Of a DNA stretch of 34,915 bases, positions 20,175-28,731 are shown one piece after another. The stretch is from an uncultured Phascolarctobacterium sp. (GTDB lineage: Bacteria; Bacillota; Negativicutes; Acidaminococcales; Acidaminococcaceae), in assembly GCF_937920985.1 (NCBI RefSeq), contig NZ_CALDXR010000048.1:1-34915 (forward strand). Reading direction: 5' to 3'. Under the pieces are notes generated by a model. It made no database searches and had not been told where the DNA came from. It worked only from the letters and a program-made list of their open reading frames with translations. Made by a program: the position numbers and the translations under genes. Within the stretch, counting starts at the first letter, position 1. Every line of letters starts with the position of its first letter.

Positions 20175-23100
20175 ATGACAAAACGCTTTACTCATTTACA
20201 TGTACATACGGAATACAGCCTGCTGGACGGCGCTTCAAAAATCCCTGAGTTGGTGGCCTATGCCAAGGAGCTGGGCATGGACAGTCTGGCGATTACCGAC
20301 CACGGCGCAATGTACGGCGCAGTGGAATTTTATCAGGAGTGTACCAAAGCAGGCATTAAGCCGATTATCGGCTGTGAGGTGTATCTGGCGAAGGAATCGC
20401 ATCTGGAAAAGAATAACCGTGGCATGTATCATCTGATTCTGCTGGCGGAGAACGATACAGGCTACCATAACCTGATGAAAATTGTCAGCATTGGTCAGCT
20501 GGAGGGCTTTTATTATAAGCCGCGTGTAGACAAGGACGTACTGCGTACCTATCACGAGGGAATTATTTGCCTCAGCGCCTGCGTTGCCGGTGAGGTGCCG
20601 CAGATGATTCTGCAGGATAACCTGGAGGGAGCACGCCGCTGTATTCAGGAATATATCGATATTTTCGGCAAGGAAAATTACTTTCTGGAAATCCAGGACC
20701 ATGACCTTGATGAAGAGCACAAGGTAAGCGCGGAGCTGAAGCAGCTGGCGCAGGAGTTCGGTCTTGGCCTGGTGGCGACGAACGATTTGCATTACGTGCA
20801 GCAAAAGGACGCGGCGGCGCAGGATATTCTGCTGTGCATCCAGACGACGAGCACGGTAGATGAACCGGACCGTATGCGCTTCAATAACGACAGCTATTAT
20901 CTGAAAAGCTATGATGAGATGGAGGCACTGTTCGGCGACTGTCCGGAGGCTTTGAGCAATACCAATAAAATTGCCGACCGCTGCAACGTAACGATGGAGT
21001 TCGGGCACCTGCTGCTGCCGGAGTTCCCGGTGCCGGAGGGCTTTGACGCTGTGAGCTATCTGCGCCACCTGTGCGAGGAGGCTTTGCCCAAACGCTACGG
21101 TGTTGTTGATGAGAAGGTGCGCAAGCGTCTGGACTTTGAGTTGGATATTATCAACACGATGGGCTACGCCTGCTACTTCCTGATTGTCTGGGATTTTATC
21201 AACTACTGTCGTAGCCATGATATTCCGGTAGGTCCTGGACGTGGCAGTGCCGCAGGCAGTATCGTGGCTTATCTGCTGCGCATAACGAATATTGAGCCTT
21301 TGCGTTATCATCTGCTGTTCGAACGCTTTCTGAATCCGGAGCGCGTCAGCATGCCTGATATTGATACCGACTTCTGCTACGTGAAGCGTAACCAGGTGCT
21401 GGATTACGTGGTGCGCCGTTACGGACAGGAGCGTGTAGCGCAGATTATTACCTTCGGCACCTTGCAGGCGCGCGCGGCAGTGCGCGACGTGGGCAAGGCG
21501 TTGGGCATGAGCTACAGTGCAGTTGATGAAATTGCCAAGCTGATTCCGCGCGAGGTGGGCATTACGCTGGAGAAGGCACTGAACGGCAGCAAGGATTTCC
21601 GTAACGCGTACGACACGCGTCCGGAGGTCAAAAAGCTGATTGACCTTGCGCAAAGCGTTGAGGGCCTGCCGCGTAACGCAGGCACACATGCCGCCGGTGT
21701 TATTATCGCACCGCATAATATGAAAAACTACGTACCGCTGCAGCAGGGCAGTGAGGGTGGCGTCATCACCCAGTACGATAAGAATAAGGTAGAAGAGCTG
21801 GGCCTGCTGAAGATGGACTTTCTGGGTCTGCGCACACTGACAGTTATCGGTGATTGTATTCGCTTTATCCGCGAAACTACGGGTGAAAAGATTGATATCG
21901 ATAACATTCCGCTGGCAGATGAGGCGACCTGCGCTATGCTGCGACGTGGTGAAACGTCCTGCGTCTTCCAGCTGGAGTCGGCCGGCATCACCAAGCTGGT
22001 TGTGGACCTGGCGCCGGAAAGCTTTGAGGATCTGATTCCGCTGGTGGCACTGTACCGCCCCGGTCCTCTTGGTACCGGTATGGCAGAAGATTTTATCGCC
22101 GGTCGTCATGGGCAGCGCACAGCGAAGGTGCTGCACCCGCTGATGGAGCCGATTTTGAAGGATACCTATGGCGTTATTCTGTATCAGGAGCAGGTTATGC
22201 AGATAACATCTGCGCTGGCAGGCTTTACGCTTGGTCAGGCCGATATCCTGCGCCGCGCGATGGGCAAGAAGAAGGCCAAGGAGCTGGATTCCATGCGCCA
22301 GTCGTTTATCGACGGTGCCAAAAAGCTGCATGATATTCCGGAAGAGCTGAGCGACCAGATTTTCTCGCTCTTGCAGCACTTTGCCGGTTATGGCTTCAAC
22401 AAATCGCACTCCGTTGCCTATGCGCTGGTAGCCTATGAAACTGCGTATCTGAAGGCGCATTGGCGTCCGCAGTTCTACGCCGCCTTTCTCAACAGCATTA
22501 TCGGTGATGCTGATAAGGTGAGCTGGTATATCAACGTCTGCCGTAATGATAGCATCAAAATTCTGCCGCCTGATGTCAATGAGAGTGGCAACAACTTCAC
22601 AGTTCAGCAGAATGACACTATACGCTTTGGTCTGGCAGGCATCAAAAATACTGGCGATACTGCTGTAGATGCTATCATCAGCGCCCGTAACGAAGGCGGT
22701 CCCTTCAAGAGCCTGGTTGATTTCTGTTGCCGCGTGAATATGCGCGTGGTCAACAAGCGTGTTATTGAAAATATAATTAAATGCGGTGCTATGGATTCCT
22801 TTGGTGCCAGACGCTCGCAGCTGCTCGCTATTTTAGAACAGGCGGTTGATTTGGGCGCTGCCTGCCAAAAAGACAAGGCCAATGGCCAACTGGGACTTTT
22901 CGGCGATGTGCAGGATTTTGGCGCAAGTGAAATTAAGCTGCCACCGCTGGATGAATTCCCTAAGCAGCTTATTCTGCAATATGAAAAGGAAATCATCGGC
23001 TTTTACGTTACTGACCATCCGCTGAGCGATTATAAAAAAATGCTGGAACGTTTTATGCCGCTGCACCAGTTTGGCGGCGATACACAGGTTGCAGACGGTC

Positions 23101-23585
23101 AGTTAGTGCGGGTTGCAGGCATCATTACCAACTGCACTATCAAAACAACTAAGCGCGGCGATACGATGGCTGTGCTGACGCTGGAGGATTTCAGCGGACG
23201 CTTCCCGATAATTGTCTTCCCGCAGGCCTATCGCAATAGTGTCAAGGATATTTACGAGGACAGTGTGGTAGCAATTGAAGGACGCTTCAGTGTAGACGAA
23301 CGTGAAAGCAAGATTATTGCCAACAGCGTGCGCGCTCTGCCCTCTAAGCCGCCGACAGAAATATGCCTGCGCATTGAAGCGCATCTGGAAAATCCGCTGA
23401 TTCAGCGTGAGCTGATGCAGCTGTTCCAGAAATATAAGGGTGATGACTGCGTATACCTGCAGCTGATGGGCTCGCGTAAGCTGATCAAGACTACGCCTAA
23501 CTTCTGGGTGAACAGTGAAGCACCGGGCTTTGCCGAAGATGTTGTGAAAATTTTGGGTGATAACTGCGTAGTAAAGCGGAATTAA
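20175..23585 (+). CDS. dnaE: DNA polymerase III subunit alpha (DnaE)
   Basis: This is a replicative polymerase of 1136 residues. The N-terminal PHP domain starts FTHLHVHTEYSLLDGASKIPEL and continues with LAITDHGAMYGAVEFY. The polymerase active site has PDIDTDF with D395 and D397, and LLKMDFLGLRTL with K546 and D548. GPGRGSAAGSIVAYLL and NAGTHAAGVIIAP are typical of family C polymerases. The helix-hairpin-helix/OB region lies near 960-1050 (VRVAGIITNCTIKTTKRGD, MAVLTLEDFSGRFPIIVFP). There is no proofreading exonuclease insert, so this is the DnaE type and not PolC. AAGGAG (20162-20167) precedes the ATG. A single gene between the toxin locus and the etf operon; nothing unusual in its length. 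Confidence 0.98.
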   Translation: MTKRFTHLHVHTEYSLLDGASKIPELVAYAKELGMDSLAITDHGAMYGAVEFYQECTKAGIKPIIGCEVYLAKESHLEKNNRGMYHLILLAENDTGYHNLMKIVSIGQLEGFYYKPRVDKDVLRTYHEGIICLSACVAGEVPQMILQDNLEGARRCIQEYIDIFGKENYFLEIQDHDLDEEHKVSAELKQLAQEFGLGLVATNDLHYVQQKDAAAQDILLCIQTTSTVDEPDRMRFNNDSYYLKSYDEMEALFGDCPEALSNTNKIADRCNVTMEFGHLLLPEFPVPEGFDAVSYLRHLCEEALPKRYGVVDEKVRKRLDFELDIINTMGYACYFLIVWDFINYCRSHDIPVGPGRGSAAGSIVAYLLRITNIEPLRYHLLFERFLNPERVSMPDIDTDFCYVKRNQVLDYVVRRYGQERVAQIITFGTLQARAAVRDVGKALGMSYSAVDEIAKLIPREVGITLEKALNGSKDFRNAYDTRPEVKKLIDLAQSVEGLPRNAGTHAAGVIIAPHNMKNYVPLQQGSEGGVITQYDKNKVEELGLLKMDFLGLRTLTVIGDCIRFIRETTGEKIDIDNIPLADEATCAMLRRGETSCVFQLESAGITKLVVDLAPESFEDLIPLVALYRPGPLGTGMAEDFIAGRHGQRTAKVLHPLMEPILKDTYGVILYQEQVMQITSALAGFTLGQADILRRAMGKKKAKELDSMRQSFIDGAKKLHDIPEELSDQIFSLLQHFAGYGFNKSHSVAYALVAYETAYLKAHWRPQFYAAFLNSIIGDADKVSWYINVCRNDSIKILPPDVNESGNNFTVQQNDTIRFGLAGIKNTGDTAVDAIISARNEGGPFKSLVDFCCRVNMRVVNKRVIENIIKCGAMDSFGARRSQLLAILEQAVDLGAACQKDKANGQLGLFGDVQDFGASEIKLPPLDEFPKQLILQYEKEIIGFYVTDHPLSDYKKMLERFMPLHQFGGDTQVADGQLVRVAGIITNCTIKTTKRGDTMAVLTLEDFSGRFPIIVFPQAYRNSVKDIYEDSVVAIEGRFSVDERESKIIANSVRALPSKPPTEICLRIEAHLENPLIQRELMQLFQKYKGDDCVYLQLMGSRKLIKTTPNFWVNSEAPGFAEDVVKILGDNCVVKRN

Positions 23586-23628
23586 GTATAATCGCTTGAG
23601 CTATTTTTCATAAACTTTCATGATATAC

Positions 23629-23658
23629 TTGCAAGTTTAAGTGCAAAAATGCTAAAAT
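23629..23658 (+). promoter_or_regulatory. Promoter of the etf-pyk operon
   Basis: TTGCAA (23629-23634), an 18-bp spacer and TAAAAT (23653-23658) with a TGC extension at 23650-23652. A second extended -10 (TGATATACT) lies at 23621-23629. Confidence 0.55.
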
Positions 23659-23681
23659 AAAGAGAAGAATGTAAAAAAGCC

Positions 23682-23714
23682 GGAGCAACAGCTCCTGTAT
23701 AAAGCTTAAGGAGG
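23682..23714 (+). promoter_or_regulatory. Leader hairpin that can compete for the etfB ribosome site
   Basis: GGAGC-aaca-GCTCC (23682-23695) forms a hairpin. Its right arm, with the next base (CTCCT), is also complementary to AGGAG of the etfB Shine-Dalgarno. The two pairings exclude each other. A control role is speculative. Confidence 0.3.
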
Positions 23715-23720
23715 CAGCAA

Positions 23721-24515
23721 ATGAATATTCTCGTTTGTTTAAAACAAGTGCCGGATACGGCAAAAGTAAAATTTAACCGCGAAACCAATACCTTGGACCG
23801 TACGGGTGTAGAAAATATTATGAACCCTTATGACCGTCAGGCATTGGAGGTAGCACTGTGCCTGAAGGACAAGGAAGGTGCTAAGGTAACTGTACTGTCC
23901 ATGGGCCTGCCCCAGGCAACCGATATCCTGAAGGAAGCAATCGCTATGGGCGCTGATGACGGCGTTCTGCTGAGCGACCGCGTTCTGGGCGGCAGCGATA
24001 CTCTGGCAACCAGCCTGGCTCTGGCTGCTGCTGTTAAACATTTGGGCGAGTTCGACCTCGTGCTCTGCGGCAAGCAGGCAGTAGACGGCGATACCGCACA
24101 GGTTGGCCCGGAAATGGCTGAGCATCTGGGAATTCCTCAAATTACCGGCGCTCTGAGCCTGAGCTACGAAGACGGCAAATTTGTTGTGGTACGTGAAAAC
24201 GAAAACTACCAGCTGACTTTGGCTTGCGCTGCACCGCTCTTAGTTACCGTAACCAAATCTGAAAAAGAGCCACGTTTTGCCAGCATTAAGGGCAAAATGA
24301 AAGCACGTAAGGCGCAGATTCCTACTCTGACTGTTGCTGACCTGGAGCTTGATCCGGCAACCGTAGGCCTGAAGGGCTCTCCGACCAAGGTTAAAAAAGC
24401 CTTCACCCCGGCTCCGCCTGAAATCAACGGCGAAATCATTACCGAAGCAGATGCTGATGCAGCAGTAGATATGCTGTTTGAAAAGCTGGTTAAGGCAGAG
24501 GTTATTACCCGCTAA
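23721..24515 (+). CDS. etfB: Electron transfer flavoprotein subunit beta
   Basis: EtfB pairs with EtfA to carry electrons between NADH, acyl-CoA dehydrogenases or similar flavoenzymes, and ferredoxin or quinone. The 264-residue protein starts MNILVCLKQVPDTAKVKFN, a standard EtfB N terminus. It continues with NPYDRQALEVALCLKDK, ALAAAVKHLGEFDLVLCGKQ and AVDGDTAQVGPEMAEHLGIP, the ETF beta signature region. Length is typical. AAGGAGG precedes the ATG. It is first in an operon with a ferredoxin, etfA, a small protein and pyk. No acyl-CoA dehydrogenase or lactate dehydrogenase gene is in the window, so its dehydrogenase partner is unknown. An electron-bifurcating type is plausible from the taxon and the ferredoxin neighbour, not proved. 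Confidence 0.95.
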   Translation: MNILVCLKQVPDTAKVKFNRETNTLDRTGVENIMNPYDRQALEVALCLKDKEGAKVTVLSMGLPQATDILKEAIAMGADDGVLLSDRVLGGSDTLATSLALAAAVKHLGEFDLVLCGKQAVDGDTAQVGPEMAEHLGIPQITGALSLSYEDGKFVVVRENENYQLTLACAAPLLVTVTKSEKEPRFASIKGKMKARKAQIPTLTVADLELDPATVGLKGSPTKVKKAFTPAPPEINGEIITEADADAAVDMLFEKLVKAEVITR

Positions 24516-24523
24516 GGCGAACC

Positions 24524-24724
24524 ATGCTGATAAAAGTAAACAGGCAGCTTTGCTGTGGCTGTGAGGAATGTGTGGCAGTATGCCCGATGGGGGCTATTGC
24601 GCTGCACGAGGGCAGGGCGCAGATTGATATGCAGCAGTGTGTCTGCTGTGGTGCCTGCATCCGCGAATGTTCCATGGAGGCCATAGCTATTGCCGAAAAT
24701 GACAATACTGAAGATAACGAATAG
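24524..24724 (+). CDS. 2[4Fe-4S] ferredoxin
   Basis: This 66-residue clostridial-type ferredoxin has two full cluster motifs. C10-x2-C13-x2-C16-x3-C20-Pro comes first, then CVCCGACIRECS with C-x2-C-x2-C-x3-C spacing near residues 39-50, and an acidic tail (ENDNTEDNE). It carries low-potential electrons in the cytoplasm. It lies 8 bp after etfB and 12 bp before etfA, so it is co-expressed with the ETF subunits and may be their direct electron acceptor. The ribosome site is weak (aaggcg), perhaps relying on coupling with etfB. A separate ferredoxin gene between the two ETF genes is unusual. Confidence 0.92.
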   Translation: MLIKVNRQLCCGCEECVAVCPMGAIALHEGRAQIDMQQCVCCGACIRECSMEAIAIAENDNTEDNE

Positions 24725-24736
24725 GAGTGTGTAAAT

Positions 24737-25717
24737 ATGTGGGTTATTGCTGAACAGGAAAATGGTCAGCTGATGAATGTTACCTTTGAGCTGTTGGGCG
24801 CTGCCAAAGAGCTGTGTGCCAAGCTGGAGGAAAAATGCTGTGCGGTACTGGTGACCGCTGCTGCTGGCGAGCTGCCGCAGCAGCTGATTGCTGCCGGTGC
24901 TGACGTTGTTTATGTTATTGAGGATGCTAAATATGCAGATTACGATACCGAGTTATATACCGATGCTATCTGCCAGCTGTCCAAGAAATATGATCCGGCT
25001 TCTATTATGTTCGGTGCTACCGATGACGGTCGTGACCTGGCTCCGCGTGTTGCAGCACGTCTGCATACCGGCCTGTGCGCTGACTGTACCGCTCTGGATG
25101 TAACCGATGACAAGCTCGTTGCCTGGACTCGTCCCGCACTGGGCGGCAATATCTGCGCTACCATCATCTGCGACGTTAACCGTCCGCAAATGGGTACCGT
25201 TCGTCCTAAAGTATTCAAACCGGCTGAATTGGATAACACCCGCACCGGTGAGGTTATTGCCTTCACTCCGGAAGCAGGCGCTGTAAGCCGTGTTGAACTG
25301 GTTAAAAAAGAGGCTCTGAGCAGCGAAAATGCTGTGAAGATTGATGAAGCCGATATGATCGCAGCAGGCGGCCGTGGCTTTGGCAGCAAGGAGAAATTCG
25401 ACGTGCTGGAACAGCTGGCTGCTCTCTTTGAAAATTCCGCAGTAGCAGGCACCCGTGCCGCTATTGATGAGGGCTGGCTGACTCATTCCCAACAGGTTGG
25501 CCAATCCGGTAAATCCGTTACTCCGCATATCTACTTTGCCTGCGGCATCAGCGGTGCAATCCAGCATCTGTCCGGCATGAAGGACAGCGATATCATCATC
25601 GCTATCAACAAGGATGCAGAGGCACCGATTTTCACCGTTGCTCATTATGGCATCGTAGGTGATGTAAACGTAATCCTGCCGAAGCTGATTGAAAAAATCA
25701 AAGCTTACAAGGCATAA
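24737..25717 (+). CDS. etfA: Electron transfer flavoprotein subunit alpha
   Basis: This 326-residue EtfA has an N-terminal domain beginning MWVIAEQENGQLMNVTFELLG and DPASIMFGATDDGRDLAPR. The C-terminal FAD-binding domain carries AAGGRGFGSKEKFDVLEQLA, VAGTRAAIDEGWL, and GQSGKSVTPHIYFACGISGA (about residues 255-274) with IQHLSGM. This is the family signature. Later come AINKDAEAPIFTVAHYGIVGD and NVILPKLIEKI. All conserved FAD contacts visible by eye are present, and there is no N-terminal ferredoxin domain. The separate ferredoxin encoded just upstream may take that role. AGGAG lies before the ATG. Confidence 0.96.
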   Translation: MWVIAEQENGQLMNVTFELLGAAKELCAKLEEKCCAVLVTAAAGELPQQLIAAGADVVYVIEDAKYADYDTELYTDAICQLSKKYDPASIMFGATDDGRDLAPRVAARLHTGLCADCTALDVTDDKLVAWTRPALGGNICATIICDVNRPQMGTVRPKVFKPAELDNTRTGEVIAFTPEAGAVSRVELVKKEALSSENAVKIDEADMIAAGGRGFGSKEKFDVLEQLAALFENSAVAGTRAAIDEGWLTHSQQVGQSGKSVTPHIYFACGISGAIQHLSGMKDSDIIIAINKDAEAPIFTVAHYGIVGDVNVILPKLIEKIKAYKA

Positions 25718-25750
25718 TCCAATTACCTGATTTACAGGAGGCATTCTAGT

Positions 25751-25945
25751 ATGTGGAAAACAATTTATATTGCCCACACTGAGGAACAAGCCAAAAAAAT
25801 AAAGCAAATGCTGACGGAAAACGGCTTTTTGGTACAGCTGAAAAGTGCCGGAGGCAAGCATAATAAGGCTTATGAAATCTGTCTGCCGGTTTCGGAGGCA
25901 GAGGATGCCTATGAGGTTTTGTGTGAGAATAAGTTTCAGTACTGA
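25751..25945 (+). CDS. Small DUF2007-like protein
   Basis: This 64-residue protein starts MWKTIYIAHTEEQAKKIKQM, continues LTENGFLVQLKSAGGKHNKA and ends in SEAEDAYEVLCENKFQY. The pattern (beta strand, helix with E..A..I...L...G, beta strand, then a helix with AE.A..VL) resembles DUF2007/putative signal-transducing proteins, which have a PII-like fold. There is no known activity. Strong ribosome site CAGGAGG. It sits 33 bp after etfA and 15 bp before pyk, in the same operon. A regulatory role for pyruvate kinase or ETF is only a guess from position. Confidence 0.7.
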   Translation: MWKTIYIAHTEEQAKKIKQMLTENGFLVQLKSAGGKHNKAYEICLPVSEAEDAYEVLCENKFQY

Positions 25946-25960
25946 GGAGGCGCAGTCCTG

Positions 25961-27712
25961 ATGAAGAAAACGAAGATTATCTGTACAGTAGGTCCAAGCA
26001 CGGACAACGTAGAGCTGCTGCGTAAGATGATGCTTGCAGGCATGGACTTGGCACGCTTCAACTTTTCGCACGGTAATCATGAGGACCATGGCAAAAGGCT
26101 GCAGCTGGTGCGCCGAGCAGCAGAAGAGGCCGGTAAGGTAATCGCTACGATTGCCGATACCAAGGGCCCGGAAATGCGTTTGGGCATGTTTGCCGAAAGT
26201 AAAATCGAGCTGAACGAGGGCGATGATTTCTGCCTGACTACCGAGGATTATCTGGGCGACCGCCATATGGCACACGTTAATTATGCCGGTCTGCCGCAGG
26301 AGGTAGAAATCGGCAGCAATATTCTGCTGGCCGACGGACTACTTTCCCTAAAGGTTGTACGCATTGACGGCTGCAGAATTTATACCAAGGTAGTCAACGG
26401 CGGTGAGCTGAGCTCGCGTAAGCGTGTGGCCTGCCCCGGAATTGAGCTGAAGCTGCCATTCTTGTCGGAGCAGGACAGGGCAGATATTCTTTTTGCTGTC
26501 GAGCATGATATGGATTATATTGCGGCATCTTTTGTGCAGAAGGCCGATGATGTTATCGCTATCCGTAAAGTGCTTGAGGAAGCAGGCTCTTCTATCGGGA
26601 TTATTTCCAAAATCGAGAATGAGGCCGGTGTGCAGCATATCGATGAGATTATCGGCGTATCTGACGGCATTATGGTTGCCAGAGGCGACCTGGGCGTAGA
26701 GATTCCGACCGAGGATGTACCGCTGGTACAGAAGGATATTATCGCGCGCTGCAACAAGGCAGGCAAGCCTGTTGTCACCGCTACGCAGATGCTCGAGAGC
26801 ATGATTAACAGCTATCGTGCAACACGTGCCGAGGCCAGCGACGTTGCCAACTCTATTTTCGACGGCAGCGATGTTATTATGCTGAGCGGCGAAACTGCCA
26901 GCGGCAAATATCCGCTGGAGGCAGTGCAGACGATGGCCAAGATTGCTGTGCGCACGGAAAACGCGCTTGATTATGTGCATATTTTCCAGAAGAAGGGCAT
27001 CAGCGAGCGCATCCATTCCACCGATGCCATCAGCCATGCTACTGTACAGATTGCCCAGGAGATCAAGGCAGATACTATTCTTACGATTACGGAATCAGGC
27101 TTTACTGCGCGCATGATTGCCAAATATAAGCCTCAGTGTACTGTTGTTGCTGTATCACGCCTGCCGGAGCGCGTGCGTGCAATGCAGCTTTATTGGGGTG
27201 TGCTGCCGCTTTTGGGGCCATACTCCACAAATACTGACGAAATGATTGAGCTGTCTTTGCAGTGTGCTTTGCATCACTCTGTAATCAAGGACGGCGCATC
27301 TGTTGTTATAACTGCCGGTGTACCTATCGGTACTCCGGGCAGTACTAATCTGATTAAGGTGGTTACAGTGGGTACCAAGCTGCTCAGCGGCACCGGTATC
27401 GGCAGCAATACTGTCACCGGACGCATTTGTGTAGGCCGGACTGCGGCAGACTTCACGGACAAGCTGCAGAAGGGCGATGTCCTTGTAGTTGATGTGCTTA
27501 ATGACGAGTTTGTACCGCAGGCTGCTGCCAAGGCAGCAGCGATTATCGCTGAAGAGGGCGGGCTGACATCTTCTACCGCCATTGTTGCCGTAACCTGTGG
27601 CCTGCCTGTTATCGTAGGCGCGGAAAAGGCAACGTCCAAGCTGGCTGATGGCCTGTTGGTGACGGTGGATCCTGTTTCCGGCGACGTTTACGAAGGCGAT
27701 ATTAACCTGTAG
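25961..27712 (+). CDS. pyk: Pyruvate kinase with C-terminal PEP-utilising swivel domain
   Basis: It converts PEP and ADP to pyruvate and ATP. The 583-residue protein has the catalytic barrel (KTKIICTVGPST, RFNFSHG, ADTKGPEMR), the active-site segment SKIENEAGVQHIDEI and MVARGDLGVEIP. The family signature TATQMLESMI and SGETASGKYPLEAV follow, then the allosteric domain. Residues about 490-583 are the extra C-terminal domain seen in Bacillus-type enzymes, homologous to the phospho-histidine swivel domain of PEP synthase/PPDK. Here the motif normally reading GGLTSHAA is GGLTSSTA, so the usual His is Ser538 and phospho-transfer by this domain is not possible. Start ATG 25961 follows GAGGAGG. It probably shares the etf operon promoter. 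Confidence 0.97.
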   Translation: MKKTKIICTVGPSTDNVELLRKMMLAGMDLARFNFSHGNHEDHGKRLQLVRRAAEEAGKVIATIADTKGPEMRLGMFAESKIELNEGDDFCLTTEDYLGDRHMAHVNYAGLPQEVEIGSNILLADGLLSLKVVRIDGCRIYTKVVNGGELSSRKRVACPGIELKLPFLSEQDRADILFAVEHDMDYIAASFVQKADDVIAIRKVLEEAGSSIGIISKIENEAGVQHIDEIIGVSDGIMVARGDLGVEIPTEDVPLVQKDIIARCNKAGKPVVTATQMLESMINSYRATRAEASDVANSIFDGSDVIMLSGETASGKYPLEAVQTMAKIAVRTENALDYVHIFQKKGISERIHSTDAISHATVQIAQEIKADTILTITESGFTARMIAKYKPQCTVVAVSRLPERVRAMQLYWGVLPLLGPYSTNTDEMIELSLQCALHHSVIKDGASVVITAGVPIGTPGSTNLIKVVTVGTKLLSGTGIGSNTVTGRICVGRTAADFTDKLQKGDVLVVDVLNDEFVPQAAAKAAAIIAEEGGLTSSTAIVAVTCGLPVIVGAEKATSKLADGLLVTVDPVSGDVYEGDINL

Positions 27713-27716
27713 GAAT

Positions 27717-28655
27717 ATGGTAGCAGAACTTATTTTAGAAACATGTGTTGCTCTGCGCGAAGGCAGAGAAGAAAACGCCTGCACAGCTTTTTCGGGTATT
27801 ATTGCTGAAGCAGCAGATAACGAAGCATTACAAGCAATCAGCTGCTGTCTGCTGGTGGCCTTACGCCACCGGCAACGGCAGCTTTTTGCGGCCTGGATGC
27901 AGGCAAGCAGGCTGCGCCTGGAGCAGTTGCTGGTTAATCCGCAGTTGGCTAGGCAGGGCGGCAGCGTTTTGCTGCAGCTGGCCTTTGCTGTGTGTGACAG
28001 GCGTTTGAGCGAGGAGCACGCCGCGCTCGCGCTGCTGGCGCGGCGCTGGCTGCGGATGCACGCCGGTGATACGGCGCTGCTGCAGGAGTTTATGGCTGAA
28101 TGGCTCAACCTGGCGGCGCGTATGGCACGCAGGCGGTGGCGCGATGAGACAGCGTTTTTGCTGCGTGAGGCCGGGCGCTGGCTGCTAAAGCAGCAGGATC
28201 TGCAATGGTGGACGTGGAGCCTGCAGCAGCTGCAGCTGCACTTTGTTGTCTATGCACGCTGGGATGGCTTTGATAAGGCCTGCAGAATGTACAGGGAGCT
28301 GACGCTTCTGTATCGCCTGCTGCTGCGGCGCGTGCCCATGGCACAGCCTGAGCAGCAGACAGCGCTTTTGCAGCTGCTTTTGCGTCATCTGCGCGATGTA
28401 ACAACTAACGTATCGCGCTCAGCGATGCTGGACGATGCTGACATCTTCCGCCAATGGTACAGCTTTTGGTGGCAGCTTACTGCCGAAGACAAGAGCGCCA
28501 GGGAAGAGCTGCTGCGACTGCTGCAGCTTGCTATAACCTATTGGCAGCAGACCATGCCAAAAACGAGCCGCAAGCAGATAGCACTGCTCAAGGATTTGCT
28601 GCAGCCAAATCTGATTGTCGGCGAATATGCTTTGTTATTACAAAAAATAATCTAA
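27717..28655 (+). CDS. Hypothetical helical protein downstream of pyk
   Basis: I do not recognise a family. The 312-residue protein is almost wholly helical and very rich in Leu, Ala, Arg, Gln and Trp, with no signal peptide or clear membrane helix. Segments such as EALQAISCCLLVALRHRQRQ, EFMAEWLNLAARMARRRW and QWWTWSLQQLQLHF suggest TPR/HEAT-like helical repeats. It begins 4 bp after the pyk stop with a poorly placed ribosome site (AGGA), so translational coupling is likely. Codon choice resembles its neighbours, though the gene is richer in CAG/CTG. It could be a lineage-specific regulator or a scaffold. No function can be given from sequence. Confidence 0.75.
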   Translation: MVAELILETCVALREGREENACTAFSGIIAEAADNEALQAISCCLLVALRHRQRQLFAAWMQASRLRLEQLLVNPQLARQGGSVLLQLAFAVCDRRLSEEHAALALLARRWLRMHAGDTALLQEFMAEWLNLAARMARRRWRDETAFLLREAGRWLLKQQDLQWWTWSLQQLQLHFVVYARWDGFDKACRMYRELTLLYRLLLRRVPMAQPEQQTALLQLLLRHLRDVTTNVSRSAMLDDADIFRQWYSFWWQLTAEDKSAREELLRLLQLAITYWQQTMPKTSRKQIALLKDLLQPNLIVGEYALLLQKII

Positions 28656-28731
28656 ATATAGACAGCAGATACATACTGTGATAGCAGAAAGTACGCTGCT
28701 GTAATAATCCTGAAGACAGGAGGTTGTAAAT

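Noticed and set aside
20235..22460. Long open frame of 741 codons on the minus strand inside dnaE
   Set aside because: It is an antisense shadow of the polymerase gene. It has a composition typical of reversed codons and no ribosome site, while dnaE is unmistakable.
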